Program-made: the position numbers and the translations under genes
The notes under the pieces: generated by a model
The model's database searches: none
Seen by the model: the letters and a program-made list of their open reading frames with translations, nothing else
What the model was told of the DNA's origin: nothing
Shown here: in pieces, positions 7,735-16,250 of the stretch
Layout of the letters: each line of letters starts with the position of its first letter
Numbering within the stretch: position 1 is the stretch's first letter
Assembly (NCBI GenBank): GCA_964368445.1
Contig: CAYJAY010000009.1
Coordinates: forward strand, 1 to 64,000
DNA: 64,000 nt
Direction: 5' to 3'
Source of the DNA: CAYJAY01 sp964368445
GTDB taxonomy: Bacteria; Bacillota; Clostridia; Oscillospirales; Ruminococcaceae

Positions 7735-7749
7735 GTGTTATTATAACAC
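7735..7749. promoter_or_regulatory. 15-bp palindrome abutting the NusG-II gene start
   Basis: GTGTTAT-T-ATAACAC is a perfect inverted repeat one base from the minus-strand start codon. It contains TATAAT in the minus orientation, so it could be a -10 element with an overlapping operator and imply a leaderless or very short leader mRNA. The -35 region is poor. Confidence 0.35.
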
Positions 7750-7820
7750 ATTTTATGGTATTATAAAATAAAATAATTGAAAACAAAATAATAACAATAA
7801 GTATAGATTGGGAGGGGACT

Positions 7821-9212
7821 ATGCAACAGGATTTAAAGGGATATATTAATAAACATCTCGAGGATATAAAACGCGATTGCAAAAAACTCATCGACATAAA
7901 CAGCGTTAAAAGCGAAGCGAAAGACGGCGCACCATATGGAGAGGGGATAAGAAAAGTTCAACTCGCGGCTATCGAGATATGCGAAAGGTTGGGATTTTCT
8001 GTTGTTGATTGCGAAGGGGTGTTGGCCTATGCGCACTATGGCAGGGAGGATAAGTTTATCGGAATGGCGTCCCATCTTGACGTTGTGCCGGCAGTGGATG
8101 GTTGGGACAGCGATCCCTTCCAGTGTACCGAAAGGGACGGTTATCTTGTTGGACGCGGGGCGTATGATAACAAGATTCCATTCGTTTTAACCGTTTATGC
8201 CGCGAAGTATTTCATAGACAACAAAATACCGTTAAAATATGGTATCAGGATATTTATGGGGACAGACGAAGAAAGCGGAATGACCGACCTTGAATATTAT
8301 CTTAAACACTACAAAGCGCCGGTGTTTTCGTTTACGCCCGACCACAGATTTCCCGTTTGTCATGGTGAAAAAGGACGTTTTGAAACAAACTTGATTTCAC
8401 AAAAAATCATCGATCGCGCAGTAGTTTCGCTTGAGGGTGGAAACGCGTCCAACGCTGTGTCTGATAGATGTAAAGCTGTGATTAAACCGGAGTTTTCCGA
8501 AAGATTGATAAAGACACTAACGGGGAACAGCAATGTTTCATATTCTTTGGAACAAGATTCAATAGTTATTACAACTGCTGGACAATCACAACACGCAAGT
8601 AAACCGCACAACGCTACAAACGCAAATCAAGTGATGACAAAACTTTTGCTTGAAAGCGATATATTAAATGGAGAAGAAAAAACAATAGTTGAGTTTATTA
8701 ACGGATCTCTTGAATCGTTGGATGGAGAATTTTTTGATATAGTGTCGGACGACGGCATCTTTACTCCACTTACTATAATAGGCGGAAAGTTAAACATAAT
8801 TAACGACAGCTATGTTTTAAATCTCGACAGCAGATATCCGACATCTATCGAACCAAAACAACTAGAGCAAAAGATATATCAAAAAGCTGTTCAAAATAAA
8901 TTCACGATAGGCACAAGCGAAAATTCCCCGCCGTACTATATATCCACAGAAAATCCCGCGATAGAGGCTTTAATCGAAAGTTATAGAGAGGTTACGGGAT
9001 ACGAGGACACGCCGTATGTTATGGCGGGCGCAACATATGCAAGGGTTTTGCCCAACGCGGTGTCGTTCGGCATCAAGTTTGATAATAGAAAGAAAGAGCA
9101 ATGGGCGGGGGAGGCACACATGAAAAACGAAGCGGTTCCCGTTTCGGACATGGTAGACGCCACCGAGATATTTATAAAATCCATCATAAAACTTCAACAG
9201 CTTGAATTTTAA
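7821..9212 (+). CDS. pepV: M20 family dipeptidase PepV
   Basis: A cytoplasmic zinc dipeptidase of 463 residues, the usual length for PepV/Sapep. Metal and catalytic motifs are in order: SHLDVVP (metal His and catalytic Asp), GRGAYDNK (bridging Asp) and GTDEESGM (catalytic Glu pair), with a lid domain between. Such enzymes cleave dipeptides, including those with an N-terminal D-residue or beta-alanine, during amino-acid scavenging. GGGAGGGG precedes the ATG. It is monocistronic, ending at a convergent terminator. Confidence 0.93.
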   Translation: MQQDLKGYINKHLEDIKRDCKKLIDINSVKSEAKDGAPYGEGIRKVQLAAIEICERLGFSVVDCEGVLAYAHYGREDKFIGMASHLDVVPAVDGWDSDPFQCTERDGYLVGRGAYDNKIPFVLTVYAAKYFIDNKIPLKYGIRIFMGTDEESGMTDLEYYLKHYKAPVFSFTPDHRFPVCHGEKGRFETNLISQKIIDRAVVSLEGGNASNAVSDRCKAVIKPEFSERLIKTLTGNSNVSYSLEQDSIVITTAGQSQHASKPHNATNANQVMTKLLLESDILNGEEKTIVEFINGSLESLDGEFFDIVSDDGIFTPLTIIGGKLNIINDSYVLNLDSRYPTSIEPKQLEQKIYQKAVQNKFTIGTSENSPPYYISTENPAIEALIESYREVTGYEDTPYVMAGATYARVLPNAVSFGIKFDNRKKEQWAGEAHMKNEAVPVSDMVDATEIFIKSIIKLQQLEF

Positions 9213-9213
9213 C

Positions 9214-9262
9214 AACAAAACAAACCTGTGGTCGAGTTTAATCGTCACAGGTTTGTTTTGTT
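9214..9262. terminator. Bidirectional terminator
   Basis: AACAAAACAAACCTGTG pairs perfectly with CACAGGTTTGTTTTGTT across a 15-base loop, between pepV (plus) and a convergent membrane-protein gene (minus). Confidence 0.85.
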
Positions 9263-9295
9263 ATCATTAAAAAAGTTTACCATTCAAAAGTTAAA

Positions 9296-9739
9296 TTATA
9301 TCTTGATGTTTTTTGAACGTAAGATACAAAGCTTAACAATAGAAACTATACCGATATAGATAAAGAAAACCGACATCACAAAAGGCAATATGTTGTCTGA
9401 CAGGGTGTTATTTAATATAAAGAAACTTTTGTTTAATATGTTGTATGAAACAAAAAACATAGTCAAGTTTATAAAACCTAAACTAAAAAATAGAACGGGA
9501 CATAGGTCGATATACCGTGAAACAGTTTTGCTGTAACAATTCATATAGACAATTAAAGTGAAATAATACATCAGTGAAGCACATAATAAAACGCTAGACT
9601 GAATTAGTGGAGAAGCCCATATAAACTTCATATTTACAACAAAGTTAATCAGCACTAGAAACAGGGATAATATCAGTGTTTGAAAAGCTATCTTGGTACC
9701 TAGGGATATTTTTTTTGGTTTGAAAGCGCTTTTATCCAA
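9296..9739 (-). CDS. Small polytopic membrane protein, unknown function
   Basis: 147 residues with about four hydrophobic segments and a basic N-terminus; no family recognised. A TTG start at 9739 is chosen because GGGAGGTG lies seven bases upstream. The first ATG (9778) would add 13 residues and lacks such a site. It is transcribed divergently from the DUF2089 regulator operon, which also encodes small membrane proteins, so shared control through the intervening AT-rich region is possible. Confidence 0.7.
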   Translation of the reverse strand: MDKSAFKPKKISLGTKIAFQTLILSLFLVLINFVVNMKFIWASPLIQSSVLLCASLMYYFTLIVYMNCYSKTVSRYIDLCPVLFFSLGFINLTMFFVSYNILNKSFFILNNTLSDNILPFVMSVFFIYIGIVSIVKLCILRSKNIKI

Positions 9740-9907
9740 TTCGACACCTCCCGTTTGTTGAAAAAAATTATGAAACATATACTGTTTTCATAAAATTATT
9801 TATTGATATTATATGAAATTATTTTGAAGTAAATGTATAATACTTGTGTTTGTTGTATGAATAAACTGTTAATAATATTCAGGAAAATTAATTGAATGTT
9901 TTTAAAA

Positions 9908-9972
9908 AATAATATTTAGTAATAATTTTAATATTGACTTTAATAATATTAAATGATACACTAAATATTATT
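9908..9972 (+). promoter_or_regulatory. Promoter of the DUF2089 operon inside nested inverted repeats
   Basis: TTGACT (9934-9939), a 17-base spacer and TACACT (9957-9962) form a promoter. It is flanked by a perfect 13-bp inverted repeat, AATAATATTTAGT (9908-9920) and ACTAAATATTATT (9960-9972). A second, inner pair TTTAATATT/AATATTAAA lies at about 9927-9953. The symmetry around the promoter suggests an operator, plausibly for the regulator encoded just downstream. Low sequence complexity is a caveat. Confidence 0.55.
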
Positions 9973-9987
9973 AAAGGAGGTGACGTG

Positions 9988-10290
9988 TTGGCTATCGAAA
10001 CATTGCCTGAATGGATGAGGGAACTGGACGAACAAGATTTGAATTTTATTAAAAAGTTTATTTTGTCCTCCGGTTCGTTAAAAGAAGTAGCGGACATTTA
10101 TAAAGTGACCTATCCAACGGTTAGGCTAAGGCTTGATAAACTAATCGGTAAGATTAAGATTGTGGATGACACGGCGAACGAGCCGTATATATCGCTTATC
10201 AAGCGGCTTGCTGTGGACGACAGGTTGGATTTTGACACCGCAAAGATATTGATTAACGAATATAAACGAACGAAAGAGAAGGATAATTAG
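9988..10290 (+). CDS. DUF2089 family regulator
   Basis: 100 residues of the DUF2089 type: LPEWMRELDEQDLNFIKKFI, then a helix-turn-helix-like SGSLKEVADIYKVTYPTVRLRL segment (about residues 30-52) and an acidic/basic tail. Family members are predicted DNA-binding regulators that head operons of small membrane proteins. TTG 9988 is preferred, seven bases after the strong AGGAGG; GTG 9985 is the alternative. It abuts the next gene (0 bp), so the three downstream genes form one operon. The nested palindromes upstream suggest autoregulation. Confidence 0.82.
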   Translation: MAIETLPEWMRELDEQDLNFIKKFILSSGSLKEVADIYKVTYPTVRLRLDKLIGKIKIVDDTANEPYISLIKRLAVDDRLDFDTAKILINEYKRTKEKDN

Positions 10291-10554
10291 ATGTCAAATT
10301 TAATAGTTCTATTGGTTTTTATAATTACAATTCCGACGATGTTATTTATTATAGAGTTTTTGCTTTGTAAAAAACATTCAAAGTTTGCTGTGGTTTTGCC
10401 TGTAATCGTGGCTTGTTTTGCGGTGTTGTTTGGTTTTTTGGCGATTATGGTTAGCGCAATTATGTTTTTGATCTATTTTGTGTTTACATTTTCGGAAAAA
10501 GAAAAGATAAAAAAACTTTCCGAGATTGACAAGATGAACATAGAAGATCTATAA
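10291..10554 (+). CDS. Small membrane protein in DUF2089 operon
   Basis: 87 residues with two to three hydrophobic helices and a charged C-terminal tail (EKEKIKKLSEIDKMNIEDL). It begins immediately after the regulator's stop codon with AGAAGGAT as ribosome site. No family recognised. Position between a predicted regulator and another membrane protein suggests a membrane-sensing or envelope role, by inference only. Confidence 0.7.
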   Translation: MSNLIVLLVFIITIPTMLFIIEFLLCKKHSKFAVVLPVIVACFAVLFGFLAIMVSAIMFLIYFVFTFSEKEKIKKLSEIDKMNIEDL

Positions 10555-10568
10555 AAATGGGAGAAGAG

Positions 10569-10871
10569 ATGTATTTATTAAATGTTTTAAGCTTGGTTTT
10601 AGGTTTGTTGTCGTGGGCGCTACCCTTAATTGCGTATGTTAGAAATCTCGAAAAAAACCGAAGCTTGATGTTTTTGTTTATAAGCATGACAAGTTGTATA
10701 ATTTCTTTAGTTTCACAGATGCTGTATCAAAGGTATCTTGCGATAGCGGAAGCGGCTTCTGCTATTTTTGATACAATGCCGTCTGTTGCTTTGGTTTCGG
10801 CTACGCTCGGTTTGGTTACGATAGCACTTAACGGCGTGGTAATGTTTAATGTCATCAGTCAAAAGAAATAG
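10569..10871 (+). CDS. Small membrane protein in DUF2089 operon
   Basis: 100 residues with about three hydrophobic helices. ATG 10569 is chosen because GGGAG lies six bases upstream; the ATG at 10557 has no such site. It is the last gene of the three-gene DUF2089 operon. No family recognised. A terminator-like hairpin follows. Confidence 0.68.
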   Translation: MYLLNVLSLVLGLLSWALPLIAYVRNLEKNRSLMFLFISMTSCIISLVSQMLYQRYLAIAEAASAIFDTMPSVALVSATLGLVTIALNGVVMFNVISQKK

Positions 10872-10943
10872 ATAACAAATATAGCGAATATAAAAAATTC
10901 ATTTTTTAATTGTTGTTTTTGTCTTTTTCAAGGGTTATAATTA

Positions 10944-10978
10944 AAGCCTACTGAATGACTAGTTGTTCGGTAGGTTTT
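10944..10978 (+). terminator. Terminator of the DUF2089 operon
   Basis: CCTACTGAA pairs with TTCGGTAGG (one G-U pair) and TTTT follows, between the membrane-protein gene and sdaA. Confidence 0.65.
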
Positions 10979-11036
10979 AATTAATTTAGTATAAAAAAAC
11001 CTTGGGTTTATTTTTAAAGAAAGATGGGTTTTTAAA

Positions 11037-12245
11037 ATGGAATCGCTAAAAGAATTATATCGAATTGGAATAGGGCCTTCGAGTTCACATACAATGGGTC
11101 CTAATAATGCGGCTAAACTGTTTCTTAAAAATAATCCAACCGCAACGAGTTTTGAAGCGGTGCTTAAAGGATCTCTTGCCAAAACCGGAAAGGGACATTT
11201 AACGGACAAGGCGATTATTGACGGTTTTTCCCCGAAACCTTGTACAGTTGTCTTTTCGGACGACAAGACCGAATATTCCCACCCCAACACCCTTGAACTT
11301 AAAGCTTTTGACCGTGACAAAAACGAAATTATGTTTTGGCGCGTGTTTAGCGTTGGGGGCGGAAAGATTGTTGTTGAGGGGGAACGCGTTCAAGACAAAC
11401 CACAGGTATATCCGCACAGATATTTTGAAGATATAAAAAAATATTGCGACGACAACGGAATTCGCCTTTTTGAATATGTAAGACAGTTTGAGGGTGAAGA
11501 GATATTTGTTTTTTTAAGCGAGATTTGGGACACCATGAAAAAATCCATTCGAGCCGGAATCAAATCTGGGGGAGAACTTCCGGGAGGACTTGAAGTTCAA
11601 AAGAAAGCAGGTATTCTGTTCAACCAACGGCATATAGACGAAAGCCCCGAAATTAAAGAAAATCGGCTAGTGTGTTCATACGCTTTTGCGGTTAGTGAAG
11701 AGAACGCGTCGGGGGGAACTGTTGTAACAGCGCCTACTTGTGGGGCTTGCGGAGTTTTGCCGGCAGTTTTGTTCCATATGCAAAAAAAACGAGGGTTTTC
11801 CGACGAGGAGATTGTGCGGGCGCTTGCGACGGCGGGAATTGTAGGAAACGTCATTAAAACTAACGCTTCGATAAGCGGCGCGGAATGTGGTTGCCAAGCC
11901 GAGATTGGAAGCGCTTGTTCGATGGCGGCGGCGGGGCTTGCTGAACTTTTTGAGATGGATATCGACCAGATAGAATACGCCGCCGAAGTAGCAATGGAAC
12001 ATCATCTTGGTCTTACGTGCGATCCGATTAACGGCCTTGTGCAGATACCGTGTATCGAACGAAATGCTGTTGCCGCGATGAGGGCGATAAACGCGTTGAG
12101 CCTTGCAAACTTTTTGACACATACTCGAAAGATATCGTTTGACGTCGTAGTCAAAACTATGTACGAAACGGGCAGAGATCTTTTTAGCAAGTATCGAGAG
12201 ACGTCGGAGGGCGGTTTGGCCAAGACGTATATTGAAAACATATAA
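11037..12245 (+). CDS. sdaA: L-serine dehydratase, iron-sulfur type, single chain
   Basis: Converts L-serine to pyruvate and ammonia using a [4Fe-4S] cluster instead of PLP. The 402 residues contain both the beta part (N-terminal GPSSSHTMGP) and the alpha part fused in one chain, whereas many Firmicutes encode them separately. Cluster and active-site signatures are present: PTCGACG, GAECGCQAEIG and HLGLTCDPINGLVQIPC. The cluster makes such enzymes oxygen-sensitive, in keeping with an anaerobe. The gene is monocistronic, between terminators at 10944 and 12248. Confidence 0.93.
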   Translation: MESLKELYRIGIGPSSSHTMGPNNAAKLFLKNNPTATSFEAVLKGSLAKTGKGHLTDKAIIDGFSPKPCTVVFSDDKTEYSHPNTLELKAFDRDKNEIMFWRVFSVGGGKIVVEGERVQDKPQVYPHRYFEDIKKYCDDNGIRLFEYVRQFEGEEIFVFLSEIWDTMKKSIRAGIKSGGELPGGLEVQKKAGILFNQRHIDESPEIKENRLVCSYAFAVSEENASGGTVVTAPTCGACGVLPAVLFHMQKKRGFSDEEIVRALATAGIVGNVIKTNASISGAECGCQAEIGSACSMAAAGLAELFEMDIDQIEYAAEVAMEHHLGLTCDPINGLVQIPCIERNAVAAMRAINALSLANFLTHTRKISFDVVVKTMYETGRDLFSKYRETSEGGLAKTYIENI

Positions 12246-12247
12246 AG

Positions 12248-12271
12248 AAACTCCGCCTTTCGGCGGAGTTT
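12248..12271 (+). terminator. Terminator of sdaA
   Basis: AAACTCCGCC pairs with GGCGGAGTTT across a 4-base loop, directly after the sdaA stop codon. Confidence 0.82.
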
Positions 12272-12344
12272 TGGCGTGTCAAAAAAGGTGCACACTAAAA
12301 ATTATTGTTAAAAAGTATTGCACAAATAAAAAAGAGACCTGTAG

Positions 12345-12364
12345 GGACATGGCTTGCCATGTCC
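12345..12364. repeat. Palindromic element, possibly also a terminator of yjbQ
   Basis: GGACATGGC-TT-GCCATGTCC is a perfect 9-bp-arm palindrome, preceded by CTGTAG and flanked by A/T runs on both sides, so it could end transcription in either direction. The sequence resembles small palindromic intergenic repeats of many bacteria; no second copy was found in the window. Confidence 0.5.
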
Positions 12365-12376
12365 ACTTTTTTTAAG

Positions 12377-12766
12377 TTAAACTGTTTTTATGTAAACCGT
12401 TCTGGTTCGAGGCCCGTCAAATTCACAAAAATAAATCGATTGCCACGTTCCTAAAATTGGTTTGTTGTTCTCAACAATAACCGTTACCGACGACCCAACA
12501 CAGCTGGCTTTAAGGTGTGCCGTAGAGTTACCCTCGAAGTGTCTGAAGTTTTCGTTTTCGGGAAATGCTTTATCAAGCCCCAAAAGAATATCTTTAACAA
12601 CATCAGGGTCGGCGTTTTCATTTATCGTAATTCCCGCCGTAGTGTGTGGACAGAAGACAACACAAATTCCGTCGTTTACTCCGCTTTGAACAATCGATGC
12701 TCTGACAAGTTCTGTTATGTTGTGCAACTGTTGCGGTTCGGTTTTCAAACTGTATTTTTTAAGCAT
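12377..12766 (-). CDS. yjbQ: YjbQ/UPF0047 family protein
   Basis: 129 residues covering the full single-domain YjbQ family. The signature FCPHTTAGITINENADPDV near residues 38-57 and GTWQSIYFCEFDGPR near the C-terminus are present, with conserved His in the active-site region. E. coli YjbQ has weak thiamine-phosphate synthase activity, so databases call it a secondary thiamine-phosphate synthase; the physiological role is unclear. It lies downstream of the dnaD-dnaC-like pair on the same strand. Confidence 0.92.
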   Translation of the reverse strand: MLKKYSLKTEPQQLHNITELVRASIVQSGVNDGICVVFCPHTTAGITINENADPDVVKDILLGLDKAFPENENFRHFEGNSTAHLKASCVGSSVTVIVENNKPILGTWQSIYFCEFDGPRTRTVYIKTV

Positions 12767-12804
12767 TATATTATTTCTCTTTTTCTAAAAACTATGGTTA
12801 AAAA

Positions 12805-13785
12805 CTACATATCATTTTTAATCAGTCTTATGTCGTTTCCGACAAACGGTAAAGTTGTGTAACAACCGACAAGCCTAGAGCTTATCTTTTCGCCATATCT
12901 AACCGCAAACAAACTGTCGTCCAATATGTTTGTCGTTATAATTGTCGAAAGTTTTCGGTTTAGTCGTGTGTTGATTATTTCATATAAAGTTCCGGTTATA
13001 AACGCATTGTTGAATTCGGTGCCAAGATCGTCCAGAATTAAAAGTTCGGTAGAACAAAGTTGTTTTAACGTGTCGGTGTTGTGTCCGCGGTCGAAATATT
13101 CTTGTTCAATCTGTTTCAAGATTGTTGAAGCGTTACAATATATACAATCAAAACCCTTTTCAATGACGCTGTTTGCAATGCTTAAAGCAAGATGGGTTTT
13201 GCCAAGACCGGCGTTGCCAAGCATCAAAAGATTTTGTGAGTTTTTGAGATAGAAGTTTTCCGCAAACGATCTGCATGTTTCTAAATTTGATTCCATTAAA
13301 CTTCTAGGGGAAATTTCAATCTGGGGATCTATCTTTTCAGAGTAATATGAAAGTGAAAAGTCTTTGAAACTGCAAAGTGAAAGTGAAGAGTTGTTTGATA
13401 TTTTTTTTCTGTTAAAACTGCCAATCAACTGTTTGTAACAGGAGCAGGTTTTTTGCTCGACCATGCCTAAATCTTTACACAAGACACAGTGGTAATGTGG
13501 GGATTTTACGCTTTTGTCCAAGTCGACGGTATCAATAAGTTGTTGTCGCTTTGAAACAAGTTTTTGTTTTTCGGCTTCGGTCGCTTTTTTTTCTGTTAAA
13601 TTCCCGAGAACACCTTGTTTTATAGAGCTTATCCCAAGTAAAGAAATATCGCGATTTAACTGTTCAAGAGACGGTATCTTTTCAAGCAAAAGCTGTTTAT
13701 TTTTTTCATCGATTTCAAAATTTCGCAAACGTCGACGATTAAGCTCGTTCTCGGCATATTGAGTTGCATTTTCAAAAATAGTCAT
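12805..13785 (-). CDS. DnaC/DnaI-like helicase loader ATPase
   Basis: 326 residues. An N-terminal helical part is followed by a Cys cluster (CVLC ... CSC at about residues 100-117) that should bind zinc as in DnaI, then an AAA+ domain with Walker A GNAGLGKTH, Walker B LLILDDLG, sensor TTN and an Arg-finger-like SSRL near the end. It should load the replicative helicase at origins or forks. It lies 16 bp after a DnaD-domain protein, the usual Clostridia pairing of primosome genes. Confidence 0.9.
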   Translation of the reverse strand: MTIFENATQYAENELNRRRLRNFEIDEKNKQLLLEKIPSLEQLNRDISLLGISSIKQGVLGNLTEKKATEAEKQKLVSKRQQLIDTVDLDKSVKSPHYHCVLCKDLGMVEQKTCSCYKQLIGSFNRKKISNNSSLSLCSFKDFSLSYYSEKIDPQIEISPRSLMESNLETCRSFAENFYLKNSQNLLMLGNAGLGKTHLALSIANSVIEKGFDCIYCNASTILKQIEQEYFDRGHNTDTLKQLCSTELLILDDLGTEFNNAFITGTLYEIINTRLNRKLSTIITTNILDDSLFAVRYGEKISSRLVGCYTTLPFVGNDIRLIKNDM

Positions 13786-13801
13786 ATGTTAATCCATCAC
13801 A

Positions 13802-14719
13802 TTAAATTTGTTTTTTTACCGCACGTTTTATCAAAGAATCTTTGCTTTTGTCGATCTTTGGAACAGGGGCAGGGGCGTTGGAGGGTTGTTTGTTTCGTGT
13901 GTCTGCAACCGCCTTAACGCCGTTTTTGTGCCAATCTTTAAGAATCGAATTTATGTAGGCAACCGAATGTTTTTGCTCCTCATTGCAGTATTTTTGAGCT
14001 TCTTCTATTAAAGTGGAGGTAAAACCATATTCCTCATACCACCTAATTATATGTTGTTTATCTTTATATTTGAAACTGTCGTGGTCAACGTCTAAAGTCC
14101 TTGCAACCTTGATTTCGCGTCGCTCTCGTTTTTCAAGGAGCTTTAGGTGTTTTTCTGCTTTTTCCACACAGTCAATTTGTTCCTCTTTCCAAGCTCGACA
14201 TATTTTTTCGATATAATTAAACAAGCTGCGCTTTGCCCTTTTTTTGCTGTACGCGATTATCATAAGCAAGACATCCACAGGAAGTTCAAACGACATATAC
14301 ATCGTAAACAATCGTGAAGTTTCGCTGTCCGAAATGGTTCTGCCAAGATATCTTTGTGTTTCTTGGAAAAGGTGTGAAATCTCGGGGTTGCGAAGCAGGT
14401 TTTTTTCTATTTCAAATATCGAGTATTCTTTTACGGTTTCTTGTGCATCGTTTGTCACAACAGCTTGCGGTTTTATGTTTTTCGAAGCCGCATCTTGATT
14501 TGCGTATGATAAAAAACCACAATCAGTCCAAAATTTGAGCGACTTTACGACCTTGTCAATCGGAATATTAAGCTCGGTTGCAATTCTTTTTGGTTCGCTT
14601 TGTTTGTTCAAAATCATAAATAGCGCAACTTTAAGAGACGCCGCGTCCGCCAAACGATAGCGTTCGACTAAACTTAGCGGTAAAAAAGATGCGTCTATAT
14701 CGTTTGATAATGAATACAA
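13802..14719 (-). CDS. DnaD-domain primosomal protein
   Basis: 305 residues with an N-terminal winged-helix-like part and two DnaB2/DnaD-type domains. The repeated YIEKICRAWKEEQI and YINSILKDWHKNGVKA stretches are the YxxxIxxxW signature of this family. The basic tail suggests DNA contact. Together with the following DnaC/DnaI-like ATPase it should take part in helicase loading at replication start or restart. It is the first gene of the pair. Confidence 0.9.
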   Translation of the reverse strand: MYSLSNDIDASFLPLSLVERYRLADAASLKVALFMILNKQSEPKRIATELNIPIDKVVKSLKFWTDCGFLSYANQDAASKNIKPQAVVTNDAQETVKEYSIFEIEKNLLRNPEISHLFQETQRYLGRTISDSETSRLFTMYMSFELPVDVLLMIIAYSKKRAKRSLFNYIEKICRAWKEEQIDCVEKAEKHLKLLEKRERREIKVARTLDVDHDSFKYKDKQHIIRWYEEYGFTSTLIEEAQKYCNEEQKHSVAYINSILKDWHKNGVKAVADTRNKQPSNAPAPVPKIDKSKDSLIKRAVKKQI

Positions 14720-14835
14720 CTACAGTTTCTCCTAAATATAATTGGTAGTTTTAATTTTAAATAAAGCTACGAGAGAAGTCAAACAAAATACAAAAAACAA
14801 AGTCTAAATTTTTTTGAAACAAAAGAAATAATACA

Positions 14836-14865
14836 AAAAAACTGACAGGCATGAAAATCCTGTCA
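14836..14865 (-). terminator. Terminator of the HD-protein transcript
   Basis: TGACAGG pairs with CCTGTCA (14843-14865) across nine bases. The minus strand continues into a T run. The gap 14720-14890 holds no gene. Confidence 0.7.
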
Positions 14866-14890
14866 AAGTTCTTTTTTTATCGGTGATAAA

Positions 14891-15463
14891 CTAATCGTTT
14901 TCCAACAGATATGTAGCTTGCAAATCTGCAACATGAAGCTTTACCGCTAAAGGATATTTTGAAAAGGCGTTGCTAACGCTATAGCCGCCTACCTTAGCGT
15001 CACTGTCAAAGCCGCCCATGTGCCAACGTATAGCTATAGCTTCTTCGTTTTTTAGCTTAAAAAACCGCTCGATAAGATAAACTGATTTTTCGCCGTGTCC
15101 AAACGGGAACTTATCTTCGATTGAATAGTAGGGAACCTTTTCCCAAGCACCGGTTTGTTCGTTTTTAACGTTACGGGTAGATTCTTTGTAAAACTCGACT
15201 TTACAAAGATCATGGAGCAACGCCGAAATGGCGATACTTTCAAGCTTTTCTTTGTTTTCCGAGATCTCTTCGTTTTTCATCATGACATCAAAAACGTTGA
15301 GTGAATGTGAAACCAAACCGTATTTACACGCGCTGTGAAACTTTGTGCTTGCCGGCGCAACAAAAAAGTCGGTCGTGTCAAGCCAATCGAGCAACTTTAA
15401 ACTTCCTTCGCGTTCGATATGTTTGCGATACAATCCGATAAATCGATCTCTAAACTCTGTCAC
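14891..15463 (-). CDS. HD-domain phosphohydrolase, unassigned
   Basis: 190 residues with an HD-superfamily core: LVSHSLNVF gives the first metal His, SALLHDLCKVEFY the HD pair, and IRWHMGGFD a later His. Substrate is unknown; proteins of this type are common as stand-alone HD hydrolases in Clostridia and their phages. The GTG at 15463 has AAGGGG at a suitable distance; the in-frame GTG at 15469 is an alternative adding two residues. It follows the YdbC-like gene within 10 bp, so the two are one operon. Confidence 0.8.
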   Translation of the reverse strand: MTEFRDRFIGLYRKHIEREGSLKLLDWLDTTDFFVAPASTKFHSACKYGLVSHSLNVFDVMMKNEEISENKEKLESIAISALLHDLCKVEFYKESTRNVKNEQTGAWEKVPYYSIEDKFPFGHGEKSVYLIERFFKLKNEEAIAIRWHMGGFDSDAKVGGYSVSNAFSKYPLAVKLHVADLQATYLLEND

Positions 15464-15472
15464 GACCACCCC

Positions 15473-15694
15473 TTAAAGTTCCATTTCGTTTAAGATCTCT
15501 TTTAAAACCTTAATCTCTTCGATTGAAAGGGAAATTCCTTTTCCCATTTTTTCGTTACCGGGCGCCCAATCCCTTATATCATATTTGGGATCTCTTCCGT
15601 TCCAACTTATAAGGTTAACCGAACGGCTCCAACCGTTTGCATTTTCGGAAAGGGTTCCGATGTTTTCGACTATATCATATGTGAATTCAGCCAT
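15473..15694 (-). CDS. YdbC family PC4-like DNA-binding protein
   Basis: 73 residues matching the YdbC/PC4 (p15) fold: MAEFTYDIVENIG, then WSRSVNLISWNGRDPKYDIRDW and a C-terminal helix with EEIKVLKEIL. Lactococcal YdbC binds single-stranded DNA as a dimer. ATG 15694 is chosen since AGAGGAG precedes it; an upstream in-frame start lacks a site. It is first in an operon with an HD hydrolase. Confidence 0.85.
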   Translation of the reverse strand: MAEFTYDIVENIGTLSENANGWSRSVNLISWNGRDPKYDIRDWAPGNEKMGKGISLSIEEIKVLKEILNEMEL

Positions 15695-15904
15695 TTTACA
15701 ACTCCTCTTTTTTATAGAAAATAGGTGACAACCTGCCACAATATAAATATACTTTATCTATGAAAAAAAAACAATAGTATAATTTAAATAAAAATAACAA
15801 AAATTTTAATATATTATTACTTGTTTATTATTAAATTAAATAATAATAGCGATTGGCGATGAATACATATTAGTTAAAAGCTCAATTGAAAGGAATTAAC
15901 TACT

Positions 15905-16177
15905 ATGTTTCTCGCTGTTTCGGTGATAGTATTAAACGTCTTTTTTGTCACATTGATTGTGGTTAGAGAGATATCTAAAAGCAAAATTCCGTTTAAAATT
16001 TCCGTTTGCTGTGTGGTGGTTGGAACCGCTTTTTTATATGCATTGAATTTTATCGGAGAGAGATTTGCTACAACGCTAAACATAAACTATTTGACAACAA
16101 GCACGGCTTCGTTGCTCGGAATTCCCGGAATTATAATAATGTATGTGATTAGGTTTGTCGAGATACTTCTCGTATAA
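15905..16177 (+). CDS. BofA family pro-sigma-K processing inhibitor
   Basis: 90 residues, two to three hydrophobic segments, ending with LLGIPGIIIMYVIRFVEILL, the BofA signature. BofA restrains the SpoIVFB protease in the outer forespore membrane and so times sigma-K activation. GAAAGGA lies upstream of the ATG. It stands alone between the convergently placed RNase P RNA and an AT-rich gap (15695-15904) in which no gene was seen. Confidence 0.8.
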   Translation: MFLAVSVIVLNVFFVTLIVVREISKSKIPFKISVCCVVVGTAFLYALNFIGERFATTLNINYLTTSTASLLGIPGIIIMYVIRFVEILLV

Positions 16178-16250
16178 TCTTTGCCTTTTGCAGAGATGCT
16201 TATAGCCTTAGACAAAAATATATTTCATAATTAAATTTAAAAAGAAAAAA

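Noticed and set aside
12400..12430. tRNA-like TGGTTCGAGGCCC
   Set aside because: It lies in the coding sequence of yjbQ and no cloverleaf can be drawn around it.
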